Source: Bacteroidales bacterium
Lineage (GTDB): Bacteria > Bacteroidota > Bacteroidia > Bacteroidales > F082
NCBI GenBank assembly: GCA_017548125.1
Contig: JAFYNK010000007.1
Location: 88,940-152,939 of the forward strand
DNA: 64,000 bases
Direction: 5' to 3'
A program made the position numbers and the translations under genes. This document shows positions 9,495 through 17,930 of the stretch, piece after piece. The first letter of the stretch is position 1. Every line of letters begins with the position of its first letter. Below the pieces are notes generated by a model that was not told the origin of the DNA, made no database searches, and was given only the letters and a program-made list of their open reading frames with translations.

Positions 9495-10082
9495 TTATTT
9501 GCTTTCTTCTTTGATATCTTGAATCCATTGCTCGATGTCGATGGATTTATGTCTGCTTAATTCTTTGAATAATGTCTCTGGATTGTCGTTGACGATAATA
9601 TTGTCGCGATGTTCTTTGCGGATAAAACCTTGGCTTACAGCATGATTGATAAACTGTATCATGCTGTCATAATAATTTAATGTGTTGTAAAGAGCTACAG
9701 GTTTATCGGAGATGCGTAGTTGGTTCTGCACTGTTATCTCGAAGAGTTCGTCGAGAGTTCCGAAGCCGCCTGGCATAGCGATGAAAGCGTCAGACTCGCT
9801 GATTAGCATCAGCTTACGTTCCGACATGGAATCAACTTCTATCATTTCAGTCACGCCTTCGTGAGCTATTTCCATATCGGTGATGAGTTTCGGAATTATT
9901 CCGACGACGCGTTTTCCTTTTTCCAACATCTTATCGGCGATGATTTTCATGAGGCCGACGTTGGCGCCGCCATAATATAAAGTGCAGTCGTTTTGAGCAA
10001 GGACCTCGCCTAGCTGAGCTGCAGCCTCTTGGTATCTTGGGTCGTTACCCATGCTGCTTCCGCAAAAAACACATACTTTCAT
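9495..10082 (-). CDS. LOG-family Rossmann-fold protein (TIGR00730)
   Basis: 195 residues. The LOG hallmark PGGFGTLDELFE is intact, as is the N-terminal VCVFCGSSMGNDPRY block. Family members hydrolyse nucleoside 5'-monophosphates to base plus ribose 5-phosphate (cytokinin-activating in plants, nucleotide salvage or stress functions in bacteria). Cytoplasmic. It lies upstream of the dCMP deaminase fusion on the same strand with a 54-70 base gap, so both could be one nucleotide-metabolism transcript from the promoter at 10102-10109. Confidence 0.9.
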   Translation of the reverse strand: MKVCVFCGSSMGNDPRYQEAAAQLGEVLAQNDCTLYYGGANVGLMKIIADKMLEKGKRVVGIIPKLITDMEIAHEGVTEMIEVDSMSERKLMLISESDAFIAMPGGFGTLDELFEITVQNQLRISDKPVALYNTLNYYDSMIQFINHAVSQGFIRKEHRDNIIVNDNPETLFKELSRHKSIDIEQWIQDIKEESK

Positions 10083-10101
10083 TTATGATGATTTTATTTC
10101 G

Positions 10102-10109
10102 CAAATATA
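10102..10109 (-). promoter_or_regulatory. TAnnTTTG -7 box for the LOG-family gene
   Basis: The minus strand reads TATATTTG twenty bases before the start codon at 10082. Confidence 0.55.
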
Positions 10110-10117
10110 ATAAAAAA

Positions 10118-10150
10118 GTCACCAAGTCGCCAAGTTACCAAGACACCAAG
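10118..10150. repeat. four tandem 8-nt units, consensus GTCACCAA
   Basis: Four exact-period 8-base units start at 10118, 10126, 10134 and 10142, differing only at positions 2-4. A further short direct repeat, CTCCTAA at about 10161-10173, follows and runs into the end of the amidohydrolase gene. Confidence 0.85.
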
Positions 10151-10162
10151 AAAAAAATACTC

Positions 10163-11335
10163 CTAACTCCTAATTATTTCAACTATCTTCTCAAAGATAT
10201 CAACTCCGGTGTCAATGATTTCATCTTCGAAATCATATTTAGGGCTATGAAGAGGCTCATGTTCCAAGCCGCAGCCCAGACCAAAGAGGCAGACGGGACA
10301 TGAAGCGCCGAATCGTCCAAAGTCTTCCGACCATGGAAATGGAGCGCTTATCTTGTTGACAGACAATCTCAGTTCTTGCGCAGATTTCTCTACAATGTCG
10401 GTCAGTTTGTCAGAGTTCATCGTAGCGACAAAATCCTCATGGATGCTGTACGAAAATTGCAGTTTGAACTCTTTGGCAACATATTCGCATAAAGCAATAG
10501 TGCTTTCTGTTAATTTATTTAAAGCATTGTTATTCTGACTTCTCAAGGTGAGCCAAATCTCAGCATGGCCTGGAGTGACGCCAAATGTCTTCTCGCCGAT
10601 GGAGACATGAGTGACGGTTAAAATTGTGTTGTATTTGTCGCGTTTAAGATTTTCGTATTTTTTCTGAAACGCATCGAGAAGAGTGGTGACGACAATCTGC
10701 GGATTGTTGCCTTTTTCAGGCTGCGACGCATGAGAAGTAGCGCCTTCAAAAATGAGTTTCACTCCCTGCGATGCAGAAGCAAAGCATTCTTTCTTCAAGA
10801 TTATCTGATGCTTGGCATAGCCAGGAAGATTGTGCAAAGCAAAAGCAGCATCTATTCTTATGTTCTTGAATTGTTCGTCGTTGATGACTGCTGCTGCGCC
10901 TTCACCTGTCTCTTCGGCAGGTTGAAAGAGAAGAATCACGTTGCCTTTTTCAGGACGTTTCTTTCCGTAACGCATTGCCAGTCCGCATAATATTGCAGTA
11001 TGACCGTCATGTCCGCAACGATGAGAATATTGATTCTGAACTTTGAACTCTGAGCTCTGAACTTTACATTCCGACTTTTGACTTTGGTCATTTGACTTTA
11101 GACACTCATATAAAGGAATATTAAGTCCGTCGATGTCGGCTCGCAATAAAATGTTCTTGCCTTCTTCTTTTCCATTAAAAATTGCGATGATGCCGTAACC
11201 GCCAACATTTCTCAAATGAACGTCAGGATTTGTCTTTTCCAAAAAAGCATTGATAATCTTATTTGTCTTTTTCTCCTGTCCCGACAATTCTGCATTTTTG
11301 TTCAGCTTATATCTTAGTGATTCAAGAACTTTCAT
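10163..11335 (-). CDS. M20-family amidohydrolase with an in-frame repeat insertion
   Basis: 390 residues, cytoplasmic. M20 metal-dependent amidohydrolases cleave N-acyl amino acids or similar amides. Seen: RADIDGL metal-binding start, HRCGHDGHTA metal site, PAEETGEGA with the catalytic/metal Glu pair, and the dimerisation-lid domain in the middle. Between RADIDGL and HRCGHDGH the protein is about 15 residues longer than in typical relatives, and exactly there (residues ~78-100) the DNA is a 7-nt tandem repeat, giving a hydrophilic SQKSECKVQSSEF-like stretch. The reading frame is kept. Transcribed from 11389-11396, divergent from manA. Confidence 0.9.
   Translation of the reverse strand: MKVLESLRYKLNKNAELSGQEKKTNKIINAFLEKTNPDVHLRNVGGYGIIAIFNGKEEGKNILLRADIDGLNIPLYECLKSNDQSQKSECKVQSSEFKVQNQYSHRCGHDGHTAILCGLAMRYGKKRPEKGNVILLFQPAEETGEGAAAVINDEQFKNIRIDAAFALHNLPGYAKHQIILKKECFASASQGVKLIFEGATSHASQPEKGNNPQIVVTTLLDAFQKKYENLKRDKYNTILTVTHVSIGEKTFGVTPGHAEIWLTLRSQNNNALNKLTESTIALCEYVAKEFKLQFSYSIHEDFVATMNSDKLTDIVEKSAQELRLSVNKISAPFPWSEDFGRFGASCPVCLFGLGCGLEHEPLHSPKYDFEDEIIDTGVDIFEKIVEIIRS
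11038..11103. repeat. nine degenerate 7-nt tandem units inside a coding region
   Basis: Starting at 11038 the plus strand can be cut into nine 7-base units resembling GAACTTT or GACTTTG, 63 bases in all, i.e. 21 codons. Units one and four are identical. It is the only member of the short-unit family found inside a gene. Confidence 0.8.
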
Positions 11336-11345
11336 GATTTATATC

Positions 11346-11374
11346 ATTAAACTTTAAAACTTAAACCTTAAACT
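11346..11374. repeat. 7-nt tandem repeat, consensus TTAAACY
   Basis: Four units of a TTAAAC-like heptamer lie in the divergent promoter region between the amidohydrolase and manA, just before the amidohydrolase start on the minus strand. Confidence 0.6.
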
Positions 11375-11388
11375 CATTCATGTTGACC

Positions 11389-11396
11389 CAAAAGTA
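11389..11396 (-). promoter_or_regulatory. TAnnTTTG -7 box for the amidohydrolase gene
   Basis: The minus strand reads TACTTTTG 54 bases before the start codon at 11335; the heptamer repeat therefore falls in the 5' untranslated region. Confidence 0.5.
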
Positions 11397-11444
11397 AAAA
11401 TAATTTTTTAATGATTTTAATATTTCTACAAAAAAGAAAAGTAT

Positions 11445-11452
11445 TATCTTTG
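11445..11452 (+). promoter_or_regulatory. TAnnTTTG -7 box for manA
   Basis: TATCTTTG lies 20 bases before the ATG at 11472. Its position leaves almost no leader before an in-frame TTG at 11463, supporting the ATG as start. Confidence 0.6.
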
Positions 11453-11471
11453 TAGCAATAAATTGACGTCA

Positions 11472-12461
11472 ATGAGTATTTTATACCCTTTAAAGTTTAC
11501 GCCTTCATATTTTGAAAAAATATGGGGTGGTCAACACATTAAAACTATTCTAAACCAAGACTTTGGTGATTTAATGAATTGTGGAGAGGCATGGTTGCTC
11601 TCAGGCCTTGAAGGTCAGAATAGCATTGTCAGCAACGGCGATTTTGCTGGTGATGAGCTTAACGATTTGATAGAAACCTTCATGGGCGACCTCGTAGGTG
11701 ATGAGATCTTTAACAAATTTGGTGAACGTTTCCCATTATTAATTAAGGTAATAGACCCGTTGGATAATTTGTCAATCCAGGTGCATCCTGACGATGAACT
11801 TGCTCAAAAGATAGATTTATACAATGGCAAAACCGAGATGTGGTATGTCATGCATGCTGAAAAAGGAGCGCAGCTCGTCTCTGGATTCAACAAAGACGTG
11901 ACACCTGAGGAATTTGAAAACGCAATAAAAGAAAAGAACGTCGGTGACATGCTCAACTATGAAGATGTACAAAACGACGATGTGTTCTTCATTCCTGCAA
12001 GAAAGATACACGCTCTCGGCGCAGGCTGTATGGTGGCTGAGATTCAACAGACTAGCGACACATCTTACCGCGTATATGACTGGGATAGAATTGACCGCTT
12101 TGGAATGCAACGCCAGTTGCACATAGACGAAGCCCTCGCAACAATCAACTTCAAGAAAGAAGACAGCGGTAAAGTCAAGTATGACAAAAAAATTAAAAAT
12201 TCAACTGTCAATTTGGTTAGCTGTCCTTATTTTACCACAAACGTAATTAATTTAGACGCTAAGTCAGCTCTCAAGAAAGACTATTCAGAATTGGATTCTT
12301 TCGTCATTTTGATGAGCGTTTCTGGCAGTTTCATCTTGTCATACGAAGGCGGAACAGAACTCGTCAAAGCTGGTGAATGTATCTTGGTGCCAAATGTAAT
12401 CAACAAAGTTGATATCATCACAAACGAAGAATGTAAATTATTAGAAGTATATATTGTATAA
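11472..12461 (+). CDS. manA: mannose-6-phosphate isomerase, class I
   Basis: 330 residues from the ATG at 11472; an in-frame TTG at 11463 is rejected because it lies only ten bases after the -7 box. Type I phosphomannose isomerases are zinc enzymes linking fructose 6-phosphate and mannose 6-phosphate, the entry to GDP-sugar synthesis. Visible motifs: WGG near the N-terminus, the zinc-binding QVHPDDELA and the E of KTEMWYV, the later FIPARKIHALGAGC with the third-region His, and the QQTSDTSYRVYDWDR catalytic segment. Followed after 19 bases by the TlpA-like gene, possibly on the same transcript. Confidence 0.95.
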   Translation: MSILYPLKFTPSYFEKIWGGQHIKTILNQDFGDLMNCGEAWLLSGLEGQNSIVSNGDFAGDELNDLIETFMGDLVGDEIFNKFGERFPLLIKVIDPLDNLSIQVHPDDELAQKIDLYNGKTEMWYVMHAEKGAQLVSGFNKDVTPEEFENAIKEKNVGDMLNYEDVQNDDVFFIPARKIHALGAGCMVAEIQQTSDTSYRVYDWDRIDRFGMQRQLHIDEALATINFKKEDSGKVKYDKKIKNSTVNLVSCPYFTTNVINLDAKSALKKDYSELDSFVILMSVSGSFILSYEGGTELVKAGECILVPNVINKVDIITNEECKLLEVYIV

Positions 12462-12480
12462 CTAAATCAAATTAAACACT

Positions 12481-12969
12481 ATGAAAAAGACATTAGTATT
12501 ATTGTTCTTAAGCGTTCTTTTCTTAGGCGCTAAGGCTCAATCAGATTTGCCAAACGTAACATTGAAAAACTTAGATGGCGAAACAATCAACATTACAGAA
12601 TTAAACAACGATGGCAAACCATTCGTTATGACATTCTGGGCAACATGGTGCGCACCATGCGTTAAAGAACACAACGCTTTAAGCGAAGTTTATCAAGATT
12701 GGCAAGATGAAACAGGCGTTAAAATCTTCGCTGTTTCTATCGACGACTCACGTTCAACTCCACGTATCAAACCTTTCGTAGAAGGCAAGGGCTGGGAATT
12801 CGACGTTTTATTAGACGTTAACAAAGACTTAGCAAGAGCTATGAACGTAAGCAATCCTCCTCACACATTCTTGTTCGACGGCAACGGTAAAATGGTTTAC
12901 CAACACACAGGTTACTTCGAAGGTGCTGAAGACGAACTCTACGAAAAAATTTTGAAACTTGTTGAATAA
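12481..12969 (+). CDS. secreted TlpA/thioredoxin-like oxidoreductase
   Basis: 162 residues. Signal peptide of about 19 residues ending in AKAQ. A thioredoxin fold follows with FWATWCAPCVKEH; the redox pair is Cys57/Cys60. TlpA/ResA-type proteins act in the periplasm as disulfide reductases or in cytochrome maturation. Codon use is strongly restricted (for example GAA, AAA, GTT, AAC), as in highly expressed genes. The DUF6029 barrel gene begins 18 bases downstream and the Omp28-like lipoprotein follows, so the three look like one envelope operon. Confidence 0.92.
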   Translation: MKKTLVLLFLSVLFLGAKAQSDLPNVTLKNLDGETINITELNNDGKPFVMTFWATWCAPCVKEHNALSEVYQDWQDETGVKIFAVSIDDSRSTPRIKPFVEGKGWEFDVLLDVNKDLARAMNVSNPPHTFLFDGNGKMVYQHTGYFEGAEDELYEKILKLVE

Positions 12970-12987
12970 AACAAAATTCTCTAAACA

Positions 12988-14724
12988 ATGAGACGCTTTT
13001 TATTATTGTTGGCACTTGTAGCATCTGCTACAGGTTTGTTCGCTCAAGTTGAAACAGCTCAAATAAACGGCAGTTTCCAGATAGACGGACAATATTATAA
13101 AGTTGACGAAGCTATCGGCATCACCTCAGAAACTATAAAAGGACAGAAAGTTGGCCTTAATGGTTTCGGTAAAATCAATTATTCATTGGGTAACTTCACC
13201 GCTGGCATTCGTTATGAAGCATTCCAAACTCCATTGTCAGGTTTCGATACAAGATTACAAGGCTTCGGTATCGCTAACTATTACGCATCATACGATAATG
13301 GTACAGTAGCAGTTACTCTCGGCGATATCTACGACCAATTCGGCAATGGCTTTATCTTCAGAACTTACGAAGAATGGGCATTAGGCTTCGACAATGCACT
13401 TCGTGGTATGAGAGTTATCTATCGCCCAGCAGCTGGCGTTACTTTGAAAGCTATATTCGGTAAACAAAGATTATATTGGACAGAATACGGCGATGCAGCA
13501 AAAAGAGGTATCGTTCGCGGCATCGACGGCGAATGGGATCTTAACCAAAGCTTCAGCGCAATTAGCAGCTCTAAATTCAGAGCAACATTAGGCGGTAGCT
13601 TCATAAGCAAATATCAAAAAAATACCAACACAACTTATACAATTCCTGAAAACGTTGGCGCTTTCGACGGTCGTATCAACTTAGGCTACGGTCGTTTCGC
13701 TTTCACAACAGAATATGCATATAAGATCAATGACCCTTCTGCTTTCAATAACTACATATTCAACGAAGGTCAAGCTATCCTTTCTTCATTGTCATATTCT
13801 CAAAAAGGTTTCGGCGTTATCATGCAAGTTAAACGTGTTGACAATATGAGCTTCAAGTCAGATTACAAAGGCGTGAAGAACGATTTGGACATCAACTTCA
13901 TCCCTCCAATCAACTACACTCATACACACAGCCTTCCTGCAATCTATTCTTACGCTACACAACCTCTCGGCGAAATGGCAATGCAGTTGCAAGTTAACTA
14001 CACCATTCCAAAGAACACTGTCATCGGCGGTAAATATGGTACAAAAATCACTCTCGATTTCAGCCAAGTAAACGACATCAAGAGAAATTACAATCTCGCT
14101 GAAGGCCAAGTCGAACCTTCTCATATCGCAGGTAATAGCGGAACAATAGGCTACACATCTCCATTCTTCGCTGTTGGTGACCGTAAATTCTTCCACGACT
14201 TCAACATCGAACTCGAAAGACGTTTGAGCAAGAAATGGAAACTTATCGCTCAATACATCAACTTGTATTACGATATGGAAATCATCGAAAACCACCCAGG
14301 CGCTAAAGCTGTTGAAGCTAACATCGCTTTCCTTGACTTGTCATACAAAATCACAAGCAAACAAAGCATCCGTTTTGAATTACAACACTTATGGGATAAC
14401 ATCAACAGAGGCAACACAACAGAAGAATCTACTTTCGGTCACGAAGACGTTTATAAGAAAAGAGGTAACTGGGCAGCTGCTTTAGTTGAATATTCTATCG
14501 CTCCTAAATGGTTTGTTTCTGTAGCTGACAAATACAACTACGGTAATCCTATCGCTGGCAACCGCGACCATTATTACACAGCATCAGTTGGTTATATCAA
14601 AGAATCAACAAGAATAACACTCACAGGCGGTCGTCAAAGCGAAGGTATGGTTTGCGTTGGCGGTGTTTGTCGCGTTGTTCCAGCTTCAAGTGGTATTTCA
14701 TTATCTATTACAACATCATTCTAA
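12988..14724 (+). CDS. DUF6029-family outer-membrane protein
   Basis: 578 residues. Signal peptide to about residue 19 (SATGLFAQ). The body is alternating hydrophobic/polar strands with many aromatic residues and a C-terminal GISLSITTSF strand ending in Phe, typical of an outer-membrane beta-barrel. The order of blocks (YKVDEAIG, QGFGIANYYASYDNG, FRTYEEWALGFDNALRGMRV) matches the Bacteroidota DUF6029 family as I remember it. Function unknown. Codon use is as biased as in the TlpA-like gene, implying an abundant protein. Confidence 0.82.
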   Translation: MRRFLLLLALVASATGLFAQVETAQINGSFQIDGQYYKVDEAIGITSETIKGQKVGLNGFGKINYSLGNFTAGIRYEAFQTPLSGFDTRLQGFGIANYYASYDNGTVAVTLGDIYDQFGNGFIFRTYEEWALGFDNALRGMRVIYRPAAGVTLKAIFGKQRLYWTEYGDAAKRGIVRGIDGEWDLNQSFSAISSSKFRATLGGSFISKYQKNTNTTYTIPENVGAFDGRINLGYGRFAFTTEYAYKINDPSAFNNYIFNEGQAILSSLSYSQKGFGVIMQVKRVDNMSFKSDYKGVKNDLDINFIPPINYTHTHSLPAIYSYATQPLGEMAMQLQVNYTIPKNTVIGGKYGTKITLDFSQVNDIKRNYNLAEGQVEPSHIAGNSGTIGYTSPFFAVGDRKFFHDFNIELERRLSKKWKLIAQYINLYYDMEIIENHPGAKAVEANIAFLDLSYKITSKQSIRFELQHLWDNINRGNTTEESTFGHEDVYKKRGNWAAALVEYSIAPKWFVSVADKYNYGNPIAGNRDHYYTASVGYIKESTRITLTGGRQSEGMVCVGGVCRVVPASSGISLSITTSF

Positions 14725-14736
14725 ACAGGTTAAAAA

Positions 14737-15597
14737 ATGAAAAAATTATTAAGCATATTAGCAGTTTCATTCTTGATGATGGGAATGGTTGCATGTGATA
14801 TAATTGACGAAAAAGATTACATCATAAACAATGGTGGTGGTACAACACCATCAGAACCAGGTGATCCAAATCCAGGTGAAACAGGTGAGTTCATAACAGC
14901 TAAATGTGTTCTTTTGGAAGATTACACAGGCGTAAGATGTAACAACTGTCCTGCAGCTGGTGAAATAGCATTGAACTTACAAGCACAATACGGACATAGT
15001 GTTGTTGTTCTCGGCGTTCACTCTGGCTTCTTGTCAATGCCAATCGGTGGTTATCCTAACTTCAAAACTACAGAAGGCGACGCTTGGTATAACTTCTTCG
15101 GATTCGACAGTAACCCTATCGGAACTGTTAACCGTAAACTCAATGGCGGCGTTTATGCTTTCCCTTCAACAGAATGGACTGATGCTGTCGCTTCAACTCT
15201 TCAAGAAGAATCTACAGTCGGAATGGCTTCTAATGTTCAATATGATGCAGCAACTCGTAACTTGACAGTTGATATTACTTCTAAGGCTTTAGCTGAATTG
15301 TCAGACATATACAGTCTTACAGTTTGTATCATGGAGGACAGCATCGTTGGTAAACAACTTTTGCCAACTGGTGATGATGAAAACTATATGCATCGTCATG
15401 TCTTCCGTAAGACTTTGAACGGCACATGGGGTGAAGAGCTTAATACATCTGCTATTGCTCCAGAAGAACAAATCAAGAAGTCATATTCAGTTACTTTGGA
15501 CGAAGCTTATAACGCAGATCAATGCTACATCATCGCTTATGTAGCAAACAGCGATACTAAAGAAGTTCTTCAAGTAATTGAGAAGAAAATTAAATAA
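14737..15597 (+). CDS. Omp28-like outer-membrane lipoprotein with CxxC
   Basis: 286 residues. Lipoprotein signal peptide with lipobox MVAC (Cys20), then a Gly/Pro/Thr-rich linker (GGGTTPSEPGDPNPGE). The core begins CVLLEDYTGVRCNNCPAA, a thioredoxin-like motif with Cys68 and Cys71, typical of Omp28-related proteins first seen as a Porphyromonas surface antigen. A role in envelope redox chemistry is suggested by the CxxC and the TlpA-like gene two genes upstream but is not proven. A strong terminator follows at 15621-15655. Confidence 0.88.
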   Translation: MKKLLSILAVSFLMMGMVACDIIDEKDYIINNGGGTTPSEPGDPNPGETGEFITAKCVLLEDYTGVRCNNCPAAGEIALNLQAQYGHSVVVLGVHSGFLSMPIGGYPNFKTTEGDAWYNFFGFDSNPIGTVNRKLNGGVYAFPSTEWTDAVASTLQEESTVGMASNVQYDAATRNLTVDITSKALAELSDIYSLTVCIMEDSIVGKQLLPTGDDENYMHRHVFRKTLNGTWGEELNTSAIAPEEQIKKSYSVTLDEAYNADQCYIIAYVANSDTKEVLQVIEKKIK

Positions 15598-15620
15598 CTA
15601 AGGCTTTTGGCTATTGAACT

Positions 15621-15655
15621 AAAGTCGTGGAGATTTTTCTTCACGACTTTTTTAT
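15621..15655 (+). terminator. terminator after the TlpA-DUF6029-Omp28 operon
   Basis: An 8-base-pair stem AAGTCGTG/CACGACTT with a 12-base loop is followed by a run of T. The stretch 15656-15777 between this and the next promoter holds nothing I recognise. Confidence 0.85.
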
Positions 15656-15777
15656 TTAAGGTGACTTATATAATTTTACCTCAAATAACAAATATGGAAA
15701 ATGCTAAAGCAATATGGATTCAACTGCATTCATAATTGGTTTTGGGGTAAACAAGTATATCGTTCACATTATTTTAT

Positions 15778-15785
15778 TACCTTTG
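15778..15785 (+). promoter_or_regulatory. TAnnTTTG -7 box for the VWA-like gene
   Basis: TACCTTTG ends 29 bases before the ATG at 15815. Confidence 0.55.
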
Positions 15786-15814
15786 CAAATAATTAGAAAC
15801 AATAGGAATCTGAT

Positions 15815-17878
15815 ATGTGGATGGTCATAACAGCAATAATTACAGGACTTTGCTATGCTTCGCTTTTGTATCTTTTCAATAAAAGCCAGCATTATGGCAA
15901 AACACTTGCTACAATACTCTTCATCTTGAGAACTGCTGCCGTAGGAATATTGATTATGCTTTTCTTCAATCCATACATCAAAAAGAAAAACACCAAGATA
16001 GAACCTGCTACAATCATTATCGCTCAAGACAACTCAAATTCTTTAACCCTTACTAAAGATTCCATTTTTTACAAAGAGAAATATCCACTCATATTAGATA
16101 CATTAATTAATGATCTTGAGGAAAATTACATTGTTGACAAATATCTTTTTGGAAATGAAGTAAAAGAGTTCACGGTAATAGATTATAAAGATTATTACAC
16201 TGATTTTCATGAAGTTTTAAACGACATCAAAAAAAAATACTATAAAAAGAATGTAGGTGCTGTCGTTCTTCTTTCCGATGGTATTTGTAATAAGTCATAC
16301 CTTCCAGAACAAAACGTTGAATCGTATCCTTTCCCAATTTATACAGTAACATTAGGAGACACAGTGAGTTACCCTGATTTTTATATCAAAGATGTTTTCT
16401 ATAACAAAACGACTCCTTCCAACACAACGTTTCCTTTAAGAATTACGGCAAATGCAAATAACTGCCGTAACAAACAAATGAAAATCAAGATTTTAGTTAA
16501 TAATGACATTGTTGAAGAAACTGATATTCAAGTTAATTCCAATAGATTTTCTAGGACATTAGATTTTAATATAAATTCTGAAAACGAAGGTATAAAACAA
16601 ATCGACGTTAAAATAGAAACGGTTGAAAACGAGCATATTACAAATAATAATAACAAAAGGTTTTTCATAGAAGTCATCAACAAACAATACAAGGTTTTAT
16701 TTTATGCCAAATCGCCACACCCAGATTTAGGAAGTCTTAAAAACATTCTTGGCGACCATTTTGAAGTAGAAACCATTTTCAATGATGATGAAATTCCTGA
16801 TTTGAAAGATTACGACATTCTTTTCCTACATCAGATTCCTTATTACGGAATGAATAATTACGAATACCTAAAAGAAAAATTAGGAAAAAACAAAAACATT
16901 CCGATTTTTTATATCGTAGGTGAAAGTACTGATTTTAAATTATTTAACGATTTACAAAACTCAATGCAAATAACACAAAGCGCTGTTAAAAGCATACTTG
17001 ATATCAAACCGCATTACAATCAGAATTTTGGTCTTTTCACCATCAATAATGAAGTAATAGAAGCAGCGAACACATTTCCACCACTTTCTTTGCCGCACTT
17101 GGATTTTTCATTAAGTTCTAACCACGACATGCTTCTACAGATGAGTATCAATGATGTTTTAACACAGGCTCCATTATTGAGTTTCACAACCGACAATGAA
17201 GGACGCAAGAGCGCATATCTTTTAGGAACTGGCATCTGGAGATGGAAATTATATAACTATTATAAGGAAAAGAGCCACGATAACTTTGAAGAATTGATAA
17301 CCAAATCCGTAAAATATCTTTTAACAGAAAAAGACAAAGAGTTTATTATCAATTATAAAGAAAACTATTTCAACAACGAACCTATTATTTTCACCGCAGA
17401 TTTAAAAAATCCTTCACAAGAACTAACAAACGTTCCTGATTTAGAAATCAAGATCATAAACAGACACACAAAAGATATTTACGAATATAACTTTTCAAAG
17501 AAAGATAAGTCGTATTATTTGAATATCAATAACTTGCCAGAAGGTATTTATAATTTTATGGCAAAAGCTGAACATGGAGGAAAGAAATATCTGGAAAACG
17601 GCAATTTCTCAGTGATTAACATTGGCGCTGAAGCACAAGATTTAGTTGCAGATGCACACAGAATGAGATTGTTAGCATCACTTACTGAAGGTAAAAATTT
17701 TAGCATCGACGAATTGGATAAAATAGTAGAAGCACTTGAAAATGACGAAAGTATAACGTCAATTATGAGAGAAGAGACAAATTATAAAGATTTAATCAAC
17801 ATAAAATCGATATTTTTTGTAATTTTATCGCTCGTTACAATCGAGTGGATTCTAAGAAAAATGTTTGGAGCATATTGA
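15815..17878 (+). CDS. VWA-like membrane protein with both ends in the membrane
   Basis: 687 residues. Two transmembrane helices near the N-terminus (about 3-20 and 30-52) and one at the C-terminus (about 662-682) leave a large domain outside or inside the inner membrane. Residues 72-76 (DNSNS) fit the DxSxS part of a von Willebrand A MIDAS, and VVLLSDG occurs later, as in VWA folds. A middle segment (LKDYDILFLHQIPYY) resembles glutamine-amidotransferase-like domains that accompany such Bacteroidota proteins. The topology recalls BatA/BatB-type proteins, but there are no MoxR or Bat genes nearby. Function unknown; the gene stands alone. Confidence 0.7.
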   Translation: MWMVITAIITGLCYASLLYLFNKSQHYGKTLATILFILRTAAVGILIMLFFNPYIKKKNTKIEPATIIIAQDNSNSLTLTKDSIFYKEKYPLILDTLINDLEENYIVDKYLFGNEVKEFTVIDYKDYYTDFHEVLNDIKKKYYKKNVGAVVLLSDGICNKSYLPEQNVESYPFPIYTVTLGDTVSYPDFYIKDVFYNKTTPSNTTFPLRITANANNCRNKQMKIKILVNNDIVEETDIQVNSNRFSRTLDFNINSENEGIKQIDVKIETVENEHITNNNNKRFFIEVINKQYKVLFYAKSPHPDLGSLKNILGDHFEVETIFNDDEIPDLKDYDILFLHQIPYYGMNNYEYLKEKLGKNKNIPIFYIVGESTDFKLFNDLQNSMQITQSAVKSILDIKPHYNQNFGLFTINNEVIEAANTFPPLSLPHLDFSLSSNHDMLLQMSINDVLTQAPLLSFTTDNEGRKSAYLLGTGIWRWKLYNYYKEKSHDNFEELITKSVKYLLTEKDKEFIINYKENYFNNEPIIFTADLKNPSQELTNVPDLEIKIINRHTKDIYEYNFSKKDKSYYLNINNLPEGIYNFMAKAEHGGKKYLENGNFSVINIGAEAQDLVADAHRMRLLASLTEGKNFSIDELDKIVEALENDESITSIMREETNYKDLINIKSIFFVILSLVTIEWILRKMFGAY

Positions 17879-17930
17879 TTGTAAATAGCATTTAAGGAAA
17901 TTATTATTAACAATTTAAAAATATTAAGAA

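Noticed and set aside
10118-10150. CRISPR-like array from the regular repeats
   Set aside because: Units are 8 bases with no spacers; the same holds for all other repeat loci. No cas genes are present.
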